From Areca catechu (Eukaryota; Streptophyta; Magnoliopsida; Arecales; Arecaceae), in contig CM038053.1 of the NCBI GenBank assembly GCA_021397845.1, positions 142,800,541 to 142,864,540 on the forward strand: 64,000 nt of DNA, read 5' to 3'. Below the pieces are notes generated by a model. That model saw only the letters and a program-made list of their open reading frames with translations. It did no database searches and was not told the origin of the DNA. Position 1 is the stretch's first letter. Each line of letters opens with the position of its first letter. Shown here in pieces: positions 44,201 through 55,992 of this stretch. A program made the translations under genes and the position numbers.

Positions 44201-47200
44201 TTAATAAAAAAATTACTTGCAAAATCCCTTAAAAATTATTTTTATGAGAGATTTTTTGAGGGATCCTTTCATGATAATTTAGTTCTTAATAAAAAAATTT
44301 GAAATAAAAAATCCCTCGCAAAATCTCTCAGAAATTTTTTTTGTAAGGGATTTTCTTAGGGATTTATTCCTTATAAATAAACTCTTTGTAGAAATTTTTC
44401 TAGAAAAAAAGTTTTCTCAGAAAATTTCTCATAAATTATTTTTGCAAGGGATTTGCCGAGGGATCGTTTTATGATAATTTGGTTCTTAATAAAAAAAATT
44501 TAATAAAAAATTCCTTGCAAAATCCCTCGGAAATTTTTTTTGTGAGGGATTTACCGAGGGATTTATTCCTTATAAATGAGCTCCTAGTAGAAATTTTTGA
44601 GAAAAGAAGTTTTCTCAGAAAATCCCTTATAAATTATTTTTACGAGGGATTTTCCAAGAAATCTTTTCATCATAATTTAGTTTTTAGTAAAAAATTTTTA
44701 ATAAAAAAGTTCTGCACAAAATCCCTTGGAAATTATTTTTGTGAGAGATTTTTTTAGGGATCTTTTCATAATAATTTGGTTCTTAGTAAAAAAATATTCA
44801 AATAAATTAATCCCTCACAAAATCCCTCAGAAATTATTTTTGTAAGTGATTTATTCCTTATAAATGAGCTCTTAATAGAAATTTTCTTAGGAAAAAAGTT
44901 TTCTCAAAAAATTCCTCACAAATTATTTTAAAGAGGGATTTTCTGAGGGATCTTTTCATCATAATTTAGTTCTTAGTAAAAAAATTTTCGATAAAAAAAT
45001 TACTCACAAAATCCCTCGAAAATTATTTTTACAAGGGATTTTTTAAGGAATCTTTTCTTGACAATTTGGTTCCTAGTAAAAGAATTTTCAAAAAAAAATC
45101 CCTCGCAAAATCCCTTGGAAATTTTTTTTGTGAGGGATTTTTTGAGGGATTTATTTCTTATAAATGAACTCTTGTAAAAATTTTTCGAGAAAAAAAGTTT
45201 TCTCGAAAAATCTCTCGTAAATTATTTTTTCCAGGGATTTTCTGAGTGATCTTTTCATCATAATTTGGTTCTTATTAAAAAAATTTCCAATAAAAAAACT
45301 TCTTGCAAAATCTCTCAGAAATTATTTTTGTGAGAGATTTTTCGAGGAATCTTTTCCTGATAATTTGGTTCTTAATACAAAATTTTTCAAATAAAATAAT
45401 GCCTCACAAAATCTCTCGAAATTTTCTTTTATGAGAGATTTTTCGAGGGATTTATCCTTATAAATTAGCTCTTAATAGAAATTTTTCAAGGAAAAAAGTT
45501 TTCTTGGAAAATCTCTCGAAATTTATTTTTGAGAGGGATTTTTCGAGGGATATTTTCAGTATAATTTGGTTCTTAGTAAAAAAAACTCCAATAAAAAAAT
45601 TCCTCACAAAATCTCTTAGAAATTTTTTTGCGAGAGATTTTCCAATGGATCTTTTCATGATAATTTGGTTCTTAGTAAAAAATATTTAAATAAAATAATT
45701 CCTCGCAAAATCCCTCAAAAATTTTTCTTATCACGGATTTTCTGATGGATTTATTCCTTATAAATGAGCTCCTAGTAGAAATTTTCCGAGAAATAAAGTT
45801 TTCTCAGAGAATTCCTTGCAAGTTATTTTTGTGAGGGATTTTTCAAGAGATCTTTTCATCGTAATTTAGTTCTTAGGAAAACAAATTAAAAAAAAAAATT
45901 CCTCACAAAATTTCTCAGAAATTATTTTTATGAGGGATTTTCGAGAAATCTTTTCATGATAATTTGGTTCTTAGTAAAAAAGTTTTCAAACAAAAAAATC
46001 CCTTGGAAAATCCCTCACAAAAAAATTTTCGAGAAATCTTTTCATGATAATTTGGTTCTTAGTAAAAAAGTTTTCAAACAAAAAGAACCCTCGCCAAATC
46101 CCTCAGAAATTTTTTTGTGAGGGATTTTCCAAGGGATTTTTTCCTTATAAATGAGCTCTTAGTAAAACTTTTCAAGGAAAAAAGTTTTCTTAAAAAATCC
46201 CTCATAAATTATTTTTGCAAGGGATTTTCTGAGAGATCTTTTCATCATAATTTGATTCTTAGTAAAAAAAATTTCAATAAAAAAATTCCTTGCAAAATCT
46301 CTTGGGAATTATTTTTGCTAGAGATTTTCTGAGAGATGTTTTCATGATAATTTGGTTCTTAGTAAAAAAAAAATTCAAATAAAATAATCTCTCACAAAAT
46401 CCCTCGAAAATTTTTTTGGTGAGGGATTTTTTCCTTATAAATGAGCTCTTAGTAGAAATTTTTCAAGAAAAAAAGTTTTCTCGAAAAATCCCTCCCAAAT
46501 TATTTTTGCAAGGGATTTTCCGATGAATCATTTCATCATAATTTGGTTCTTAGTAAAAAAAATTATTATTTTTTTGAGGTAAAACATTTTCTCTGAAAAT
46601 CCCTTGTAAATTATTTTTGCGAGATATTTTTTTAGAGATACTTTCATCATAATTTGGTTCTTAGTAAAAAAATTTAATAAAAAAATTCTTCAAAAATTAT
46701 TTTTGTGAGAGATTTTTCAAGGGATCTTTTCACGATAATTTGGTTCTTAGTAAAAAACTTGAAATAAAAAATTCCTCGCAAAATCTCTCAAAAAATTTTT
46801 TGTAAGGGATTTTCTGAGGTATTTATTCCTTATAAATAAACTCTTAGAATAAATTTTTAGAGAAAAAAAGTTTTTTCAGAAAATCCCTCGTAAATTATTT
46901 TTGCAAGGGATTTTCTAAGGGATCGTTTCATCATATTTTGGTTCTTAGTAAAAAAATTTAATAAAAAATTCCTTACAAAATCCCTCAGAAATTATTTTTG
47001 CGAGAGATGTTCCAAAGAATCTTTTCATGATAATTTGGCTCTTAGTAAAGAAATTTTTAAATAAAAAGACCCTTGCAAAATCGCTCAAAAGTTTTATTGT
47101 GAGGGTTTTTTCGAGGAGTTTATTCCTTATAAATGAGCTCTTAGTAGAATTTTGCGAGGAATTTTTCGAGGGATCTTTTTATCATAATTTGGTTCTTAGT

Positions 47201-47290
47201 AAAAAAATTTCAATAAAAAAATTTCTCACAAAATCCCTCGGAAATTATTTTTGTGAGAGATTTTTCGAGGAATTTTTCGAGAGACTTTCC
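41232..47290. repeat. CACTA subterminal array: hairpin-forming repeats in a unit near 300 bp
   Basis: The phrase TTATTCCTTATAAATGAGCT recurs about twenty times (for example near 41390, 41660, 41950, 42240, 42540, 42880, 43170, 43470) at about 270-340 bp. Between recurrences lie blocks with CATAATTTGGTTCTTAGTAA, alternating TCATCATAATTT and TCATGATAATTT. Each block has an inverted pair, AAATCCCTC...GAGGGATTT, so the array can form a row of hairpins. No genes lie here; open frames rich in Phe, Lys and Arg come from the repeat. Confidence 0.85.
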
Positions 47291-48011
47291 TGCATAGGTT
47301 TCTATTTATTTGTTAAAAATTTTCATTTATTAGATTCTCTAGAAATCTGGCTTTTGACTACTTTCTATTTATTTGTTATTTTTCTTCCTCCAAGCAAATA
47401 CTTTATGATGAGAATTTCAATAAATATTTTTTTTCTATAAATAGAATATATTAGCAATGTTAGTAAGTTTCCATTTAAGATTAATACAGAGGGTACAAAG
47501 AATTTGTTGAGTTCTTTATGCCCTTCAAAACTGAGCCATGTAACAGAGGTACAAACCTCTTTGAGTTTCTAATGGAGTTAATGTTGTGCATCTTATTTTG
47601 AGTATATTGGATACAATAATATTCAATAGTAAATGTGAAATAGATGCAACCTACCATTTTGTTGCTTTTGGACCAGAGATATTATCTCTAATTTATAAGG
47701 AAGAAGAATACCAATAAAATCTAAACATGAGACTTCATGTATATTACATTTCATGTAGATATTGTTAGTGTTTTGGAGGGAAAACTTAAAATTTTGATTG
47801 TTTTTATTAGCCATTGCTTAACATTAATATTTCTACCGTTAGACATTCATCACCAGATTAATATTTTTTGTCTGTTAGATGTTAATAATCTAGTCATTGG
47901 ATTAGCCAAAATATCTAATTTTTTGGCCTATAAATAGAGTCCATGATAGGGATTGAAAGGTACAAAATAAAAAAATCAAGCTCATTTTTTCTCTCCTTAG
48001 ATGTATTACTT
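47291..48011. other. CACTA interior, AT-rich, no clear gene
   Basis: No coding region is seen before the fragment at 48012. A TATA-like CCTATAAATAGAG is present at about 47930, shortly upstream of the first gene fragment. Confidence 0.35.
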
Positions 48012-48110
48012 GATCCTATTGAAAAAGTAAAAGGAGTTAGCCTTTGGTCAATGATCAAAGATAATGTTGGAACAGATCTTACACGAGTTTGCCTTCCTGT
48101 TTATTTTAAT
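48012..48110 (+). pseudogene. Captured exon fragment of an oxysterol-binding-protein-related protein (ORP)
   Basis: The plus-strand reading contains KVKGVSLWSMIKDNVG and then LTRVCLPVYFND, the conserved start of the sterol-binding domain in plant ORPs, lipid-transfer proteins of membrane contact sites. Only about 33 codons match; outside it the reading is unlike ORP, and the following part (IEKLERKAQEKY, stop) looks like read-through. Its place inside the CACTA element implies capture. Substitutions are few over this span, so capture need not be very old. Confidence 0.78.
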
Positions 48111-49439
48111 GACATAGAAAAACTAGAAAGAAAGGCCCAAGAAAAATATTAAAAAATTATTCTGAAAAAAAAATATTGTTCTAATATTTTTTTATAAAAT
48201 AATTATATAATAGTAGATTGAATTGAACCTAGAACCTTTGAAAAGCCTACCTACTATCATAACCATTAAGATCCAATTTTATTTTATTATATATATATTA
48301 ACAAATATTTAACCTATATAAAACCTTTCTTATAAATTAATAAAATCTAAAATCCCTAAAACTCTCACACCCATCGCTCATCTCTGTTTGACCGTCAGGC
48401 TTCCCTCTCGAATCGAACCCTTCCACTTCCTCTCCTCCACCCACAGGGTGCCCATCGGAGAAATCCCATCATGACCTCTCCTCTATTCCAAGTAGGATGC
48501 TCATGAGAGGAAATCCTATGGAGGGCTCGGCAGCTACAAGAAACCCCCAATTGACTTGGCCTCTGCAGATCGATCAGTGCTTAGAAGGGATTTGATAAGA
48601 GACCCCTTGGCCCCTGGCTCTTCTTCACTTGGTCCGGCGACTGCGCAACTCTGCCTTCGTGATCTTCCCTTCGAAGTGCTCGGTGACCATGATAAGCTCT
48701 TAGATACCAGCTTAGCTCCTCCGGTCAGTCCCTCCTCATACTTAGATCGGTGCCCATGGGGAGGACTGCTCAGAAGATTCCCTCTCGCTCGGTCCTGCTC
48801 GATGCCTGTAAGGCCCAACGATTACTAGCGATCGGCCACCGGTATCCTCGGCTCCCCTCTGCTTAGCAAGGAGCGACGATCGCAAGCCCCCACTTGGCTA
48901 CTCCACGATCAATGTCTCCTCACCATGGTATGATCGACAGCCACAAGCTCTCGACCTCCCGCCTAATTGTCTTATAATTTTTTTAAATCATATAATTTGA
49001 CTCGATACTTGTTTATGAAAATATTTCCAGATATCATATTATAATAAGTTTTCAGGAAAAGAACGGTTGAATCTGATGATCTGCTTTACAAAATTTCTGC
49101 TTTACAAAGTTTTTGCTTGATAGTTGAATCTGAAGTATATAAATTATTTACAGGGTTGCAAAACTTATCAACAGAAAAATCACTTGGAATTAAATTTGGT
49201 TTGTCAAAGTTGTGATAAAAAAATATTGTGCAACTACAATACTTGGCCCGACCCGATCTTTTTTGGGATGGGGCAGATTTTTTTGGGATGGGGTGGGTAT
49301 GAGTTTTGGGTGACCCGACCCATTGCTATCCCTAGTATAAATTTTTAATTGAAACACAATGAATATTTATACCACCCATCTAACAATTCCAAAGTGAACA
49401 TCAAAATTACCAAACAACCCAGGAACATTCTTGCATTCC
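48111..49439. other. CACTA interior with a GC-rich tract, unidentified
   Basis: 48361-48960 is GC-rich and exon-like (CCTCTCCTCCACCC-type text) and may be captured coding or leader DNA. Neither strand gives a protein I recognise. The rest is AT-rich, with a short duplicated phrase TTTTTTGGGATGGGG at about 49258-49285. Confidence 0.35.
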
Positions 49440-50220
49440 CTTTCATCTCGACTGTCTGATGAATGATCCCTTTATATCAGCCCACCGCCCTTTCGCGAAG
49501 CCTCCTAGGCGGAAAATAAAAATTGGAAATCCAAAATACCTTGCATGGAACCAAAAACTCTCCAAAGCCCTCTCTCCTCCCAAATCGAAGAAGAAATTTC
49601 CAAAACCCTACCCGAAAGAAATCCCCCAATCCCTCTCTTGTGATCTCCCTCTCGTTCTTGCACGGTGATTGTTTTTGACCTCCTCCACCCAGAGTTATCC
49701 ATAGTCGGCCGACAACCATTGCCATTTTTTTCCCCCACCGAAGGACTCCTTTGGTCGACCATTTAAGCCTAGCACAGTCATGCCATGGCAACTTCCCCAG
49801 TCACCCATCTCTGCTCTGAGTCGATGCCCCTCTGTCGCTGCCAGCCCTGCTATTGCCTCGCCTCATCGACACCCCTCTGCTCCGCCCAGCCACCATTCAT
49901 GGAGATCTCACTATCAGCAACCATTGACTGCTGCCCTCTCGCCTCAAATCGCAGCTGCCTAAGTCTTCTGGTGACCCTCCTCCCCGGAATCAAGCCATGG
50001 TCGCCTCCTCCCTCCCTTCCGATTTGGTTCCTTCCTCTGTCGCCAGCTGCAGTAACAGGTCCATGCTCATCTCTCCTCAAGCCACCGTCAATCCCAGCCC
50101 TATCACCAAAGAGCCTACCGGCGAAGTCCACTAAATTTCCTCGCCCGAAGCCGGTCCCCTGTTCCACCTTGCATCGGACCAAGAGAAGAAGACGTGCATG
50201 ATCATGAAAGCAATTCACAA
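49440..50220 (+). other. GC-rich, promoter or first-exon-like tract in the CACTA interior
   Basis: The composition changes sharply to pyrimidine-rich, CpG-containing text (CCAAAACCCTACCCG, CTCTCCTCCC), as in plant 5' leaders, with a TATA-like TTTATATCAG at about 49471. Open frames exist on both strands, but none has recognisable domains or convincing codon use. It may be the start of a captured gene whose later exons lie at 53559 onward; that link is guesswork. Confidence 0.35.
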
Positions 50221-53200
50221 CCCTACCACCGACTTCAAAATTGCACAATTTTCAAAGTAGATTAAAACTACATCATGGATCTCAGAGCATTGGGTTTACT
50301 AGTTTTTATTTATCTTATTTGATTTGGAATTGATAATATTGTTTGTTTTTGGTGATCAAGGTCTGACGGCTTCTGATCCACCTCGCTCGTGAATCGTTGG
50401 TCCAAAATTTTGACCACCTCAAGACGATCTCACTCTTCCAGGATTTGTGATATTTCGTGACCACATGTTTTATTTTCATTATGTTTTATTTCCTTCATAC
50501 ATTTGGTACCTGCTAATGAGGAATGATGTTTGTGTGTACTAAAAAGATGATAATTGTTAACTTTGCAAATTCTAGAAAATCCTTCTCTTCGTACAATTGA
50601 TAACTCTGACAGGGAAATAGATAAACTTTTTCTTAAAGAATGGAAACATTAAAAATAAAATCCAAAATTCTACATACGACATTCAAAAAATAGTAAATAT
50701 CATGTCACTGAAATTTATTTGAATATGCTTAACAATTCTTCTTGAATAATTGGGATTTTTTTCATATGACCACAAAATGATTGTCCGTTTGTTGTTACTT
50801 TGTTCTACTAGAGAAGTAGGATCCTAAAGGTTCTTACTACTACTACTACATTTGCATGTACAAATATATGTGGATGCAAGAAGTAAGAAATTCTACAAAT
50901 TGCTATTTGAAGATATGTATTTATGCATACTTGTTTCGATTAGGTAATTAATAACTTATTCATAAAACTATTTTGTTTCCTATTTTAGAAGAATCATGGA
51001 AAAAACCTTTTCTTTCAGTGAAAAGAGAACCTAGTGGAAACCATAATGTTAAGGATTCCTTTTTTGTTGCATGATAGCATGCCTTGAAACAATTATGAGC
51101 TGTTGAACAATTATGCATGTGTGTTTGATCTCACTATTGTCATATAATGGCTATTATTTGTTGTTGCAGGGGTATATAACATTGGAATAAAATTGTTATA
51201 TGTTTTTTTAAAAAAATTTTATACAAGCTGTTATTAAATAAAGCTGCTGTAGGTATATTTTTGATGTATGAAAACTGTTATGATTGTTGTTTTTTAAGCT
51301 ATGAAAGGAAATGAATACACATGTCCTCACAATTTTTCATATGGCTCTAAGATGGAAAAAGAAAGAATTGTAATAATTTATTCTTCTCTCACAATACTGT
51401 GAAAAAAATAGAATGCACAAATCCATTCATTATATGATCGGTAAACAACTCTTCAATTTTTACATGGAAGAATATAGAGAGCCTAATACCTTTCAGTATT
51501 TTTACTATCATTGTGATATGTGCCATCATACAAAGTGTTTTCTTGGTCTACCTAGGCTTGGGCTGTTACCTCGCCATCCCTCTTAAAAGGCCCAACCTAT
51601 AGGACAACCTTTATTTACTGGCAACCTGCTGGGTACCTAGGCAATCAGCCAATGATTGAGGTCAGGTTTTGACTTATTTTGGGGCAAACAAGGGTTTTAG
51701 GTGCCTTAAACCACTGGATCATAGACCTATTTCTTTCGCATTAGTGCCTAAACACCTTACTTGGTGGCAACTTCCACTAATTCTTGATCTTTGAATATAT
51801 TATTTATCATTTGGTAGAGTTGCATTTAATTACAAGAAAGATTGAGCATGCTTTGTGAATGTTGAATTAATGCATTGCATAACTTTCAGGGAAATTTTGA
51901 TATTTATTCTAATTAATATGTTATATTACATTAAATAAGGTTCAAATGAATGCAAAATGTTTTCTTAATAACTTTTATATTTCTTTGCTCCTTTCTACTT
52001 CTAATCTTTTACTTTTAAATACTATCCACCTAGGCATCTATTTTTAGCTTGATCATTATGTGGTCATTTGGTTGTGCACATTCTGCAACTACCTATTAAA
52101 ATGTTGGTAATATCAACTCCATCATATAATTCTTGCTTTCTTGGTCCAGAAGATCTTCATGTACTTAGCCCATCGAAGATAATTTTGATATGTTTAGTCT
52201 AATAATTAAGTAACCAGCCATTAACTCCATTATTAAACAATGCAACAAAGTTTGCTGTTTTACTTTGAGAATTAAAAAAAAAAATGCTGGATCGCTTCCC
52301 ACAACTGAATGACCCTAGACCATTTTGGGTAACAAAGCATGGCAAGTTTTCAAGTAATAAAAAGTTTTTCTCACTATGATCTAGATAGAAGCCTGGCTTT
52401 AGAGCCTTACTATTTCTATTGTCTTAGAGTAATTACGTGATGTGAATTGATCAACCGTAGTGCGTGTGTGCTACATTAGTGTTCTGGGTAATAGAATATC
52501 AATAAATAACTGCTTATGTGAACAAAGGCATAGCAACATGAACATTTGCTTGCTGATTTTAAGTGCGTATGGTTGTGCAGACAGACTTCTCAGCCACAGG
52601 AAACATGATTCTACCTGTTCTCATACCATTAAACCAGAGGCTGTTGCACATTTTTGAAATGAGATTCCAAGTTCTTGTGGTTAATTAATAGATGTCATTC
52701 AGTAATCTAAATAGAGAAAAGTGCAGGAGACTAAAATCATGCATTAAGAAGAAAACATGTAGTAGATAGACTGGATTGTGTTTTGGTATCTTGTTTGGCT
52801 TTAAGGTCTTAAACACTAGCACATGATTTCACATGCTATTTTCATTTGTGGTTTATGACCTCTGATAATGGGAACTACAAGAAAGGATCTCTAGATGAAA
52901 GAATTGAGGGAATGCAAAAATAAGAGAGTAATAGGAGATCAAAGAGGAAAGGAAACAAGGTGAGAGAGGAGATGCACGGTTTTTTCCATCAGGCTGTGCA
53001 CTTCTTCTCTTATCATAATGTTATTGGTTAAAGTGGATAGGAGCCCAATCCCTTTAGTATTTGTTAGCCACTCTGGGCTCTATTACAATTAATTAAGTCC
53101 AATTTCTTCTGCTTAAGGTCACTAGTTACGTACATGCCCAATTCTGTCAAAAGTTCTAGAACTATCAGCAATCTTTAGCACATGTAATGGTTACTTAAAA

Positions 53201-53558
53201 CATTAGGCTGATTCTTTCTTAAAGTAAATAAAGGTGCTGAAAATGGTCTTACTGATTAATCAATATGCTCATGAATTTTCTGGAAGTATGCTGAGCTTAA
53301 TGTCATCATTATGTCATTATGATTGTTTTCACTGAAAGTAATCATCACGTCATTATAGTTTTAGTAATTCATGTTCAGATAATTACCTGTGATTGACTTT
53401 AGACATATTATTGTCTTTTTTTTCTTTTTTTTTTTTCTAAATGTCTTCTATCTTTATGCTTGCTTAAAGATATAATGCTCGAACTCTTACTACTGATATC
53501 AGTTGATGTTAGAAATACTAAGTATTTACATATTTTACATCCCCAACTTAATCTGCAG
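50221..53558. other. Long AT-rich interval in the CACTA interior, intron-like
   Basis: No exon is recognised. The AT-rich, T-run composition resembles plant intron sequence and leads directly to a good acceptor (ATCTGCAG) at 53558. Confidence 0.35.
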
Positions 53559-53826
53559 AAATTATGGATTTCGGTTATCCCCAAAATCTTTCACCTAAAA
53601 TTTTGAAGCTTTACATCACTCAAGAAGGGTTTCGTTCTCCATTCTCATCCAAGGTTAGATGTCAAAATTCATTTTCTGTGGTTGAGTTAATCTCTTAGTG
53701 TATGCATATAGTATGCTTTATTGCTTTGATATGATTTTGAAGGTAAAGTTTAGTATAATTGCCCAATTTTTCTATGTTTATAGCCATTAGAAAAGCCAGT
53801 CCCAAATGCAACACTACAAGTTACAG
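53559..53826 (+). pseudogene. Captured exons of the AP-2 adaptor mu subunit
   Basis: Exon 53559-53653 reads IMDFGYPQNLSPKILKLYIT and then FRSPFSSK, bounded by TCTGCAG and AG|GTTAGA. Exon 53784-53826 reads PLEKPVPNATLQVT, bounded by TTTATAG and CAG|GTACC. Together they match consecutive exons of the plant AP-2 complex mu (medium) subunit, which selects cargo in clathrin-coated pits. Splice sites and the intron (53654-53783) are kept, so the capture was of genomic DNA. A few residues differ from the usual sequence. The next downstream exon belongs to a different gene. Confidence 0.82.
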
Positions 53827-53902
53827 GTACCAGGACAGCTCTCTCATGTAATTGAATTGTTTTATGTAGTGATGAACCAGGTAACCATGACTCAATTTGT
53901 AG

Positions 53903-54318
53903 AAGAAGCTTGTGCTTCCTGATGGATCTATCTTGAGAGCCAAACTCCCTGGCAGACCCACAAGAGACTGCTTGATCTTAGATCCTGCAAGGGATGGTAA
54001 GAGGTGAGAAATATATTTTTTTCATCTTTTCCCCGTTCTGCTTTAGATATTTGCTGATGGCATGTCATCTGACAAACTGGTGCATGCTATCATTGCAGTT
54101 TTCTGAAGATATGGAATTTGAATGACTACTCTGGAGTAATTGGGGTCTTCAATTGTCAAGGAGCTAGCTGGTGAAAAATTGAAAAGAAAATCTTGATTCA
54201 TGATGAAGAACCTGGCACTATCACTGGAGTTATCCAATCCAAGGATGTAGATTATCTTCCAAGGGTTGCTGATGATGGCTGGAATGGTGATGCCATTGTA
54301 TATTCTCATTCAGGAGGC
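53903..54318 (+). pseudogene. Captured exons of a raffinose synthase / seed imbibition (SIP) family enzyme
   Basis: Exon 53903-53996 reads KKLVLPDGSILRAKLPGRPT and RDCLILDPARDG. An intron (53997-54098, GTAAGA...TTGCAG) follows, and exon 54099 to about 54318 reads KIWNLNDYSGVIGVFNCQG, a TGA, then HDEEPGTITGVIQSKDVDYL and DGWNGDAIVYSHSGG. This matches the C-terminal half of plant galactinol-sucrose galactosyltransferase-like proteins (glycoside hydrolase family 36). The match stops after SGG. The TGA replaces an expected Cys codon. In a transcript joining the preceding AP-2 mu exon (phase 1) to this one (phase 0) the frames do not agree, so a fusion protein is not expected by simple splicing. 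Confidence 0.82.
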
Positions 54319-54879
54319 CTGCTTGGTGTGGACCAGAAGAAGAAGTCCATGCAAGGGATTAACTTCTTGTCATTTCTTCAGATGGGTAAAAGAAAGACCT
54401 AGAAAAGGATGGCAACAAGATCTTGTAATCAGAAACTTAGAACTCTTCTTTGCTGACAGTTTCTTTTTACCTTTTTACATATAGCTAAAACATTTTCATG
54501 GTATATATGCACAAGTTTTGTAGAACTTGGATGCATGTTCAACTTTATTTACCATGTTATCAGTTCTTACTTCTGTTCATATTATTTTGAGACTCATGTA
54601 CATACTTATGTAAGTTTTCTTGAAATGACTCTATTGTATGTGCTTGTGTTTTGATAAAAATTTGTGCCAATAAAGACAATCCAAGTTCTTTTGCATATAC
54701 AGACAGACTGTCCTTTGGTTTTCAACTTTGGTTGGCGTTGCTTTTGAAATATGTCACCTACTTGTATGTGGATGATTGGCTTCCTCGATAATTATGTATG
54801 ATAGTTATGTATATCATCAGGGATATCTCCGAGAGATTTGCTGGAACTCAAGCAGCATCTCGAAAACTTGGCTTCATAT
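54319..54879 (+). other. 3'-UTR-like tract in the CACTA interior
   Basis: No protein match. It is AT-rich text with a polyadenylation-type AATAAAG at about 54670 and looks like a transcript end of a captured gene. The reading QKKKSMQGINFLSFLQM after 54318 is not recognised. Confidence 0.35.
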
Positions 54880-55310
54880 ATAAAAGTTTGGATATCTCAA
54901 AAAATCCATCGAAGATGTTCCCTCAAAAAATCTCTCAAATTATTCCTAGAAAAATCTCTCGAAAAATCCCTCAAAAATTTTTCATTGGAAAATTCCTCAG
55001 AAAATCCCTTGGAGATGTTCCCTTAAAAAATCCCTCGGAGATGTTCCCTCAAAAAATCCCTCAAAAATTATTCATCAAAAAATCCCCCGATAATATTCCC
55101 TCAAAAAATCCCCTGGTAACATTCCCTCAGAAAATCCCTCAGAGAATTTCCCTCGAAAAATCTGTCGAAAATTTCCAAAAGAAAAATTCCATCGAAAATT
55201 CCCTTGAAAAAATTTTTTGAGGATGGCTTTTTCGACGACCATGTTTCCATTAGAAATCCATCGGAAATACAAATTTTCAATGGATTTTTTCCTTTTTTCC
55301 CTCGGAAATG
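54880..55310. repeat. Right subterminal repeats of the CACTA element
   Basis: A run of AAAAATCCCTC and CCCTCAAAAAATCCC-type units, about 20 in 430 bp, matches the arm motif of the left array in inverse. It is far shorter than the left array. Confidence 0.8.
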
Positions 55311-55328
55311 GCCCTATTTCTTGTAGTG

Positions 55329-55992
55329 AATTAAGACTTGAATCCTAAAAGAAAGTGGGCATCTCTTATTCTTTGACTTGGTCAAAGGGCTCCTTGGACT
55401 TGGTCAAAAGGGCCCTCTCTTGGGCTAGGACGCCTCCTTGAATAGGGCATGGGCTTTTGGGTAGCAAATGGCATCCTCCAAATGGGCTTGGGCAACCTCC
55501 AATGGGCTTAGCGCATGACATGTTTGATGGGCTAGAGAAAACCCTGAGCGCCTAATTTAATTTGGGCTGGAAAAGGCCCGGGGTGCCATCTTCTTCTAGG
55601 CTTCTGGGATTGGACTCTGCTCTAACCCAGGAAGGCCTGGTGAATGCTTTGGCTGGTGATCCTCCTCTTGTACAAAACTGGACAAACTTACAGGACTCAA
55701 CTGGACTTACTGAGGTTGAGACAACTCAACTTATTATAGGACTCAATAGGATACTTTACTTACAAAACTTGGTGCACTTAAATAAGTGACTCGGTACTGA
55801 TGAACTACAGGACTTGATTGTTGGACTAACTTTATTATAGGACTTAATATATTTATTAAGAGCTCAAAACCCTAATCAGTAAACCAGATATGGTCCAGCA
55901 ATCTTTGTCAAATCCTGGTGCCTCCACCAATTCTCCCGGGGTGGGAGGAACTCGACCTTGTCGAGTAAGGGTCAGCTTGGCTCTCATATTGC
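55329..55992 (-). repeat. Right part of the gypsy LTR and 3' edge of its internal region
   Basis: The sequence resumes after the CACTA element and runs to the end of the gypsy pol frame at 55993. I infer that it includes the 5' part of the minus-strand 3' LTR and a short untranslated stretch. The LTR boundary was not found. Confidence 0.35.

Larger units (their letters stand above)
41220..55328 (+). mobile_element. Large CACTA (En/Spm-type) transposon carrying cellular gene fragments
   Basis: The left terminus CATTACTAGAAAAGGG and the right terminus (inverse) CACTACAAGAAATAGGG are CACTA-type ends; the left C to T change spoils CACTA. GAGGGA-type subterminal repeats follow both ends. AATTA occurs directly outside both ends (41215-41219, 55329-55333). 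CACTA elements normally make 3-bp duplications, so two of these bases may match by chance. About 14.1 kb. Contents: a 6-kb repeat array, fragments resembling three cellular genes, two GC-rich exon-like tracts and a short right subterminal array. No transposase is recognised, so it would depend on a partner element. Orientation is arbitrary; the gene fragments run on the plus strand. Confidence 0.82.

Noticed and set aside
41183..47440. Many open frames rich in Phe, Lys, Arg and Asp
   Set aside because: They are translations of the tandem CACTA repeat; the same words recur in every unit and there is no domain.
48534..48828. Opposed open frames in a GC-rich tract of the CACTA interior
   Set aside because: Both strands are open because of GC content; no recognisable domain. 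Kept only as a GC-rich tract.
49785..50248. Open frames of 130-140 codons on both strands
   Set aside because: Pro/Ser/Cys-rich, low complexity and open on both strands, as in a CpG-rich leader. I could not support a protein.
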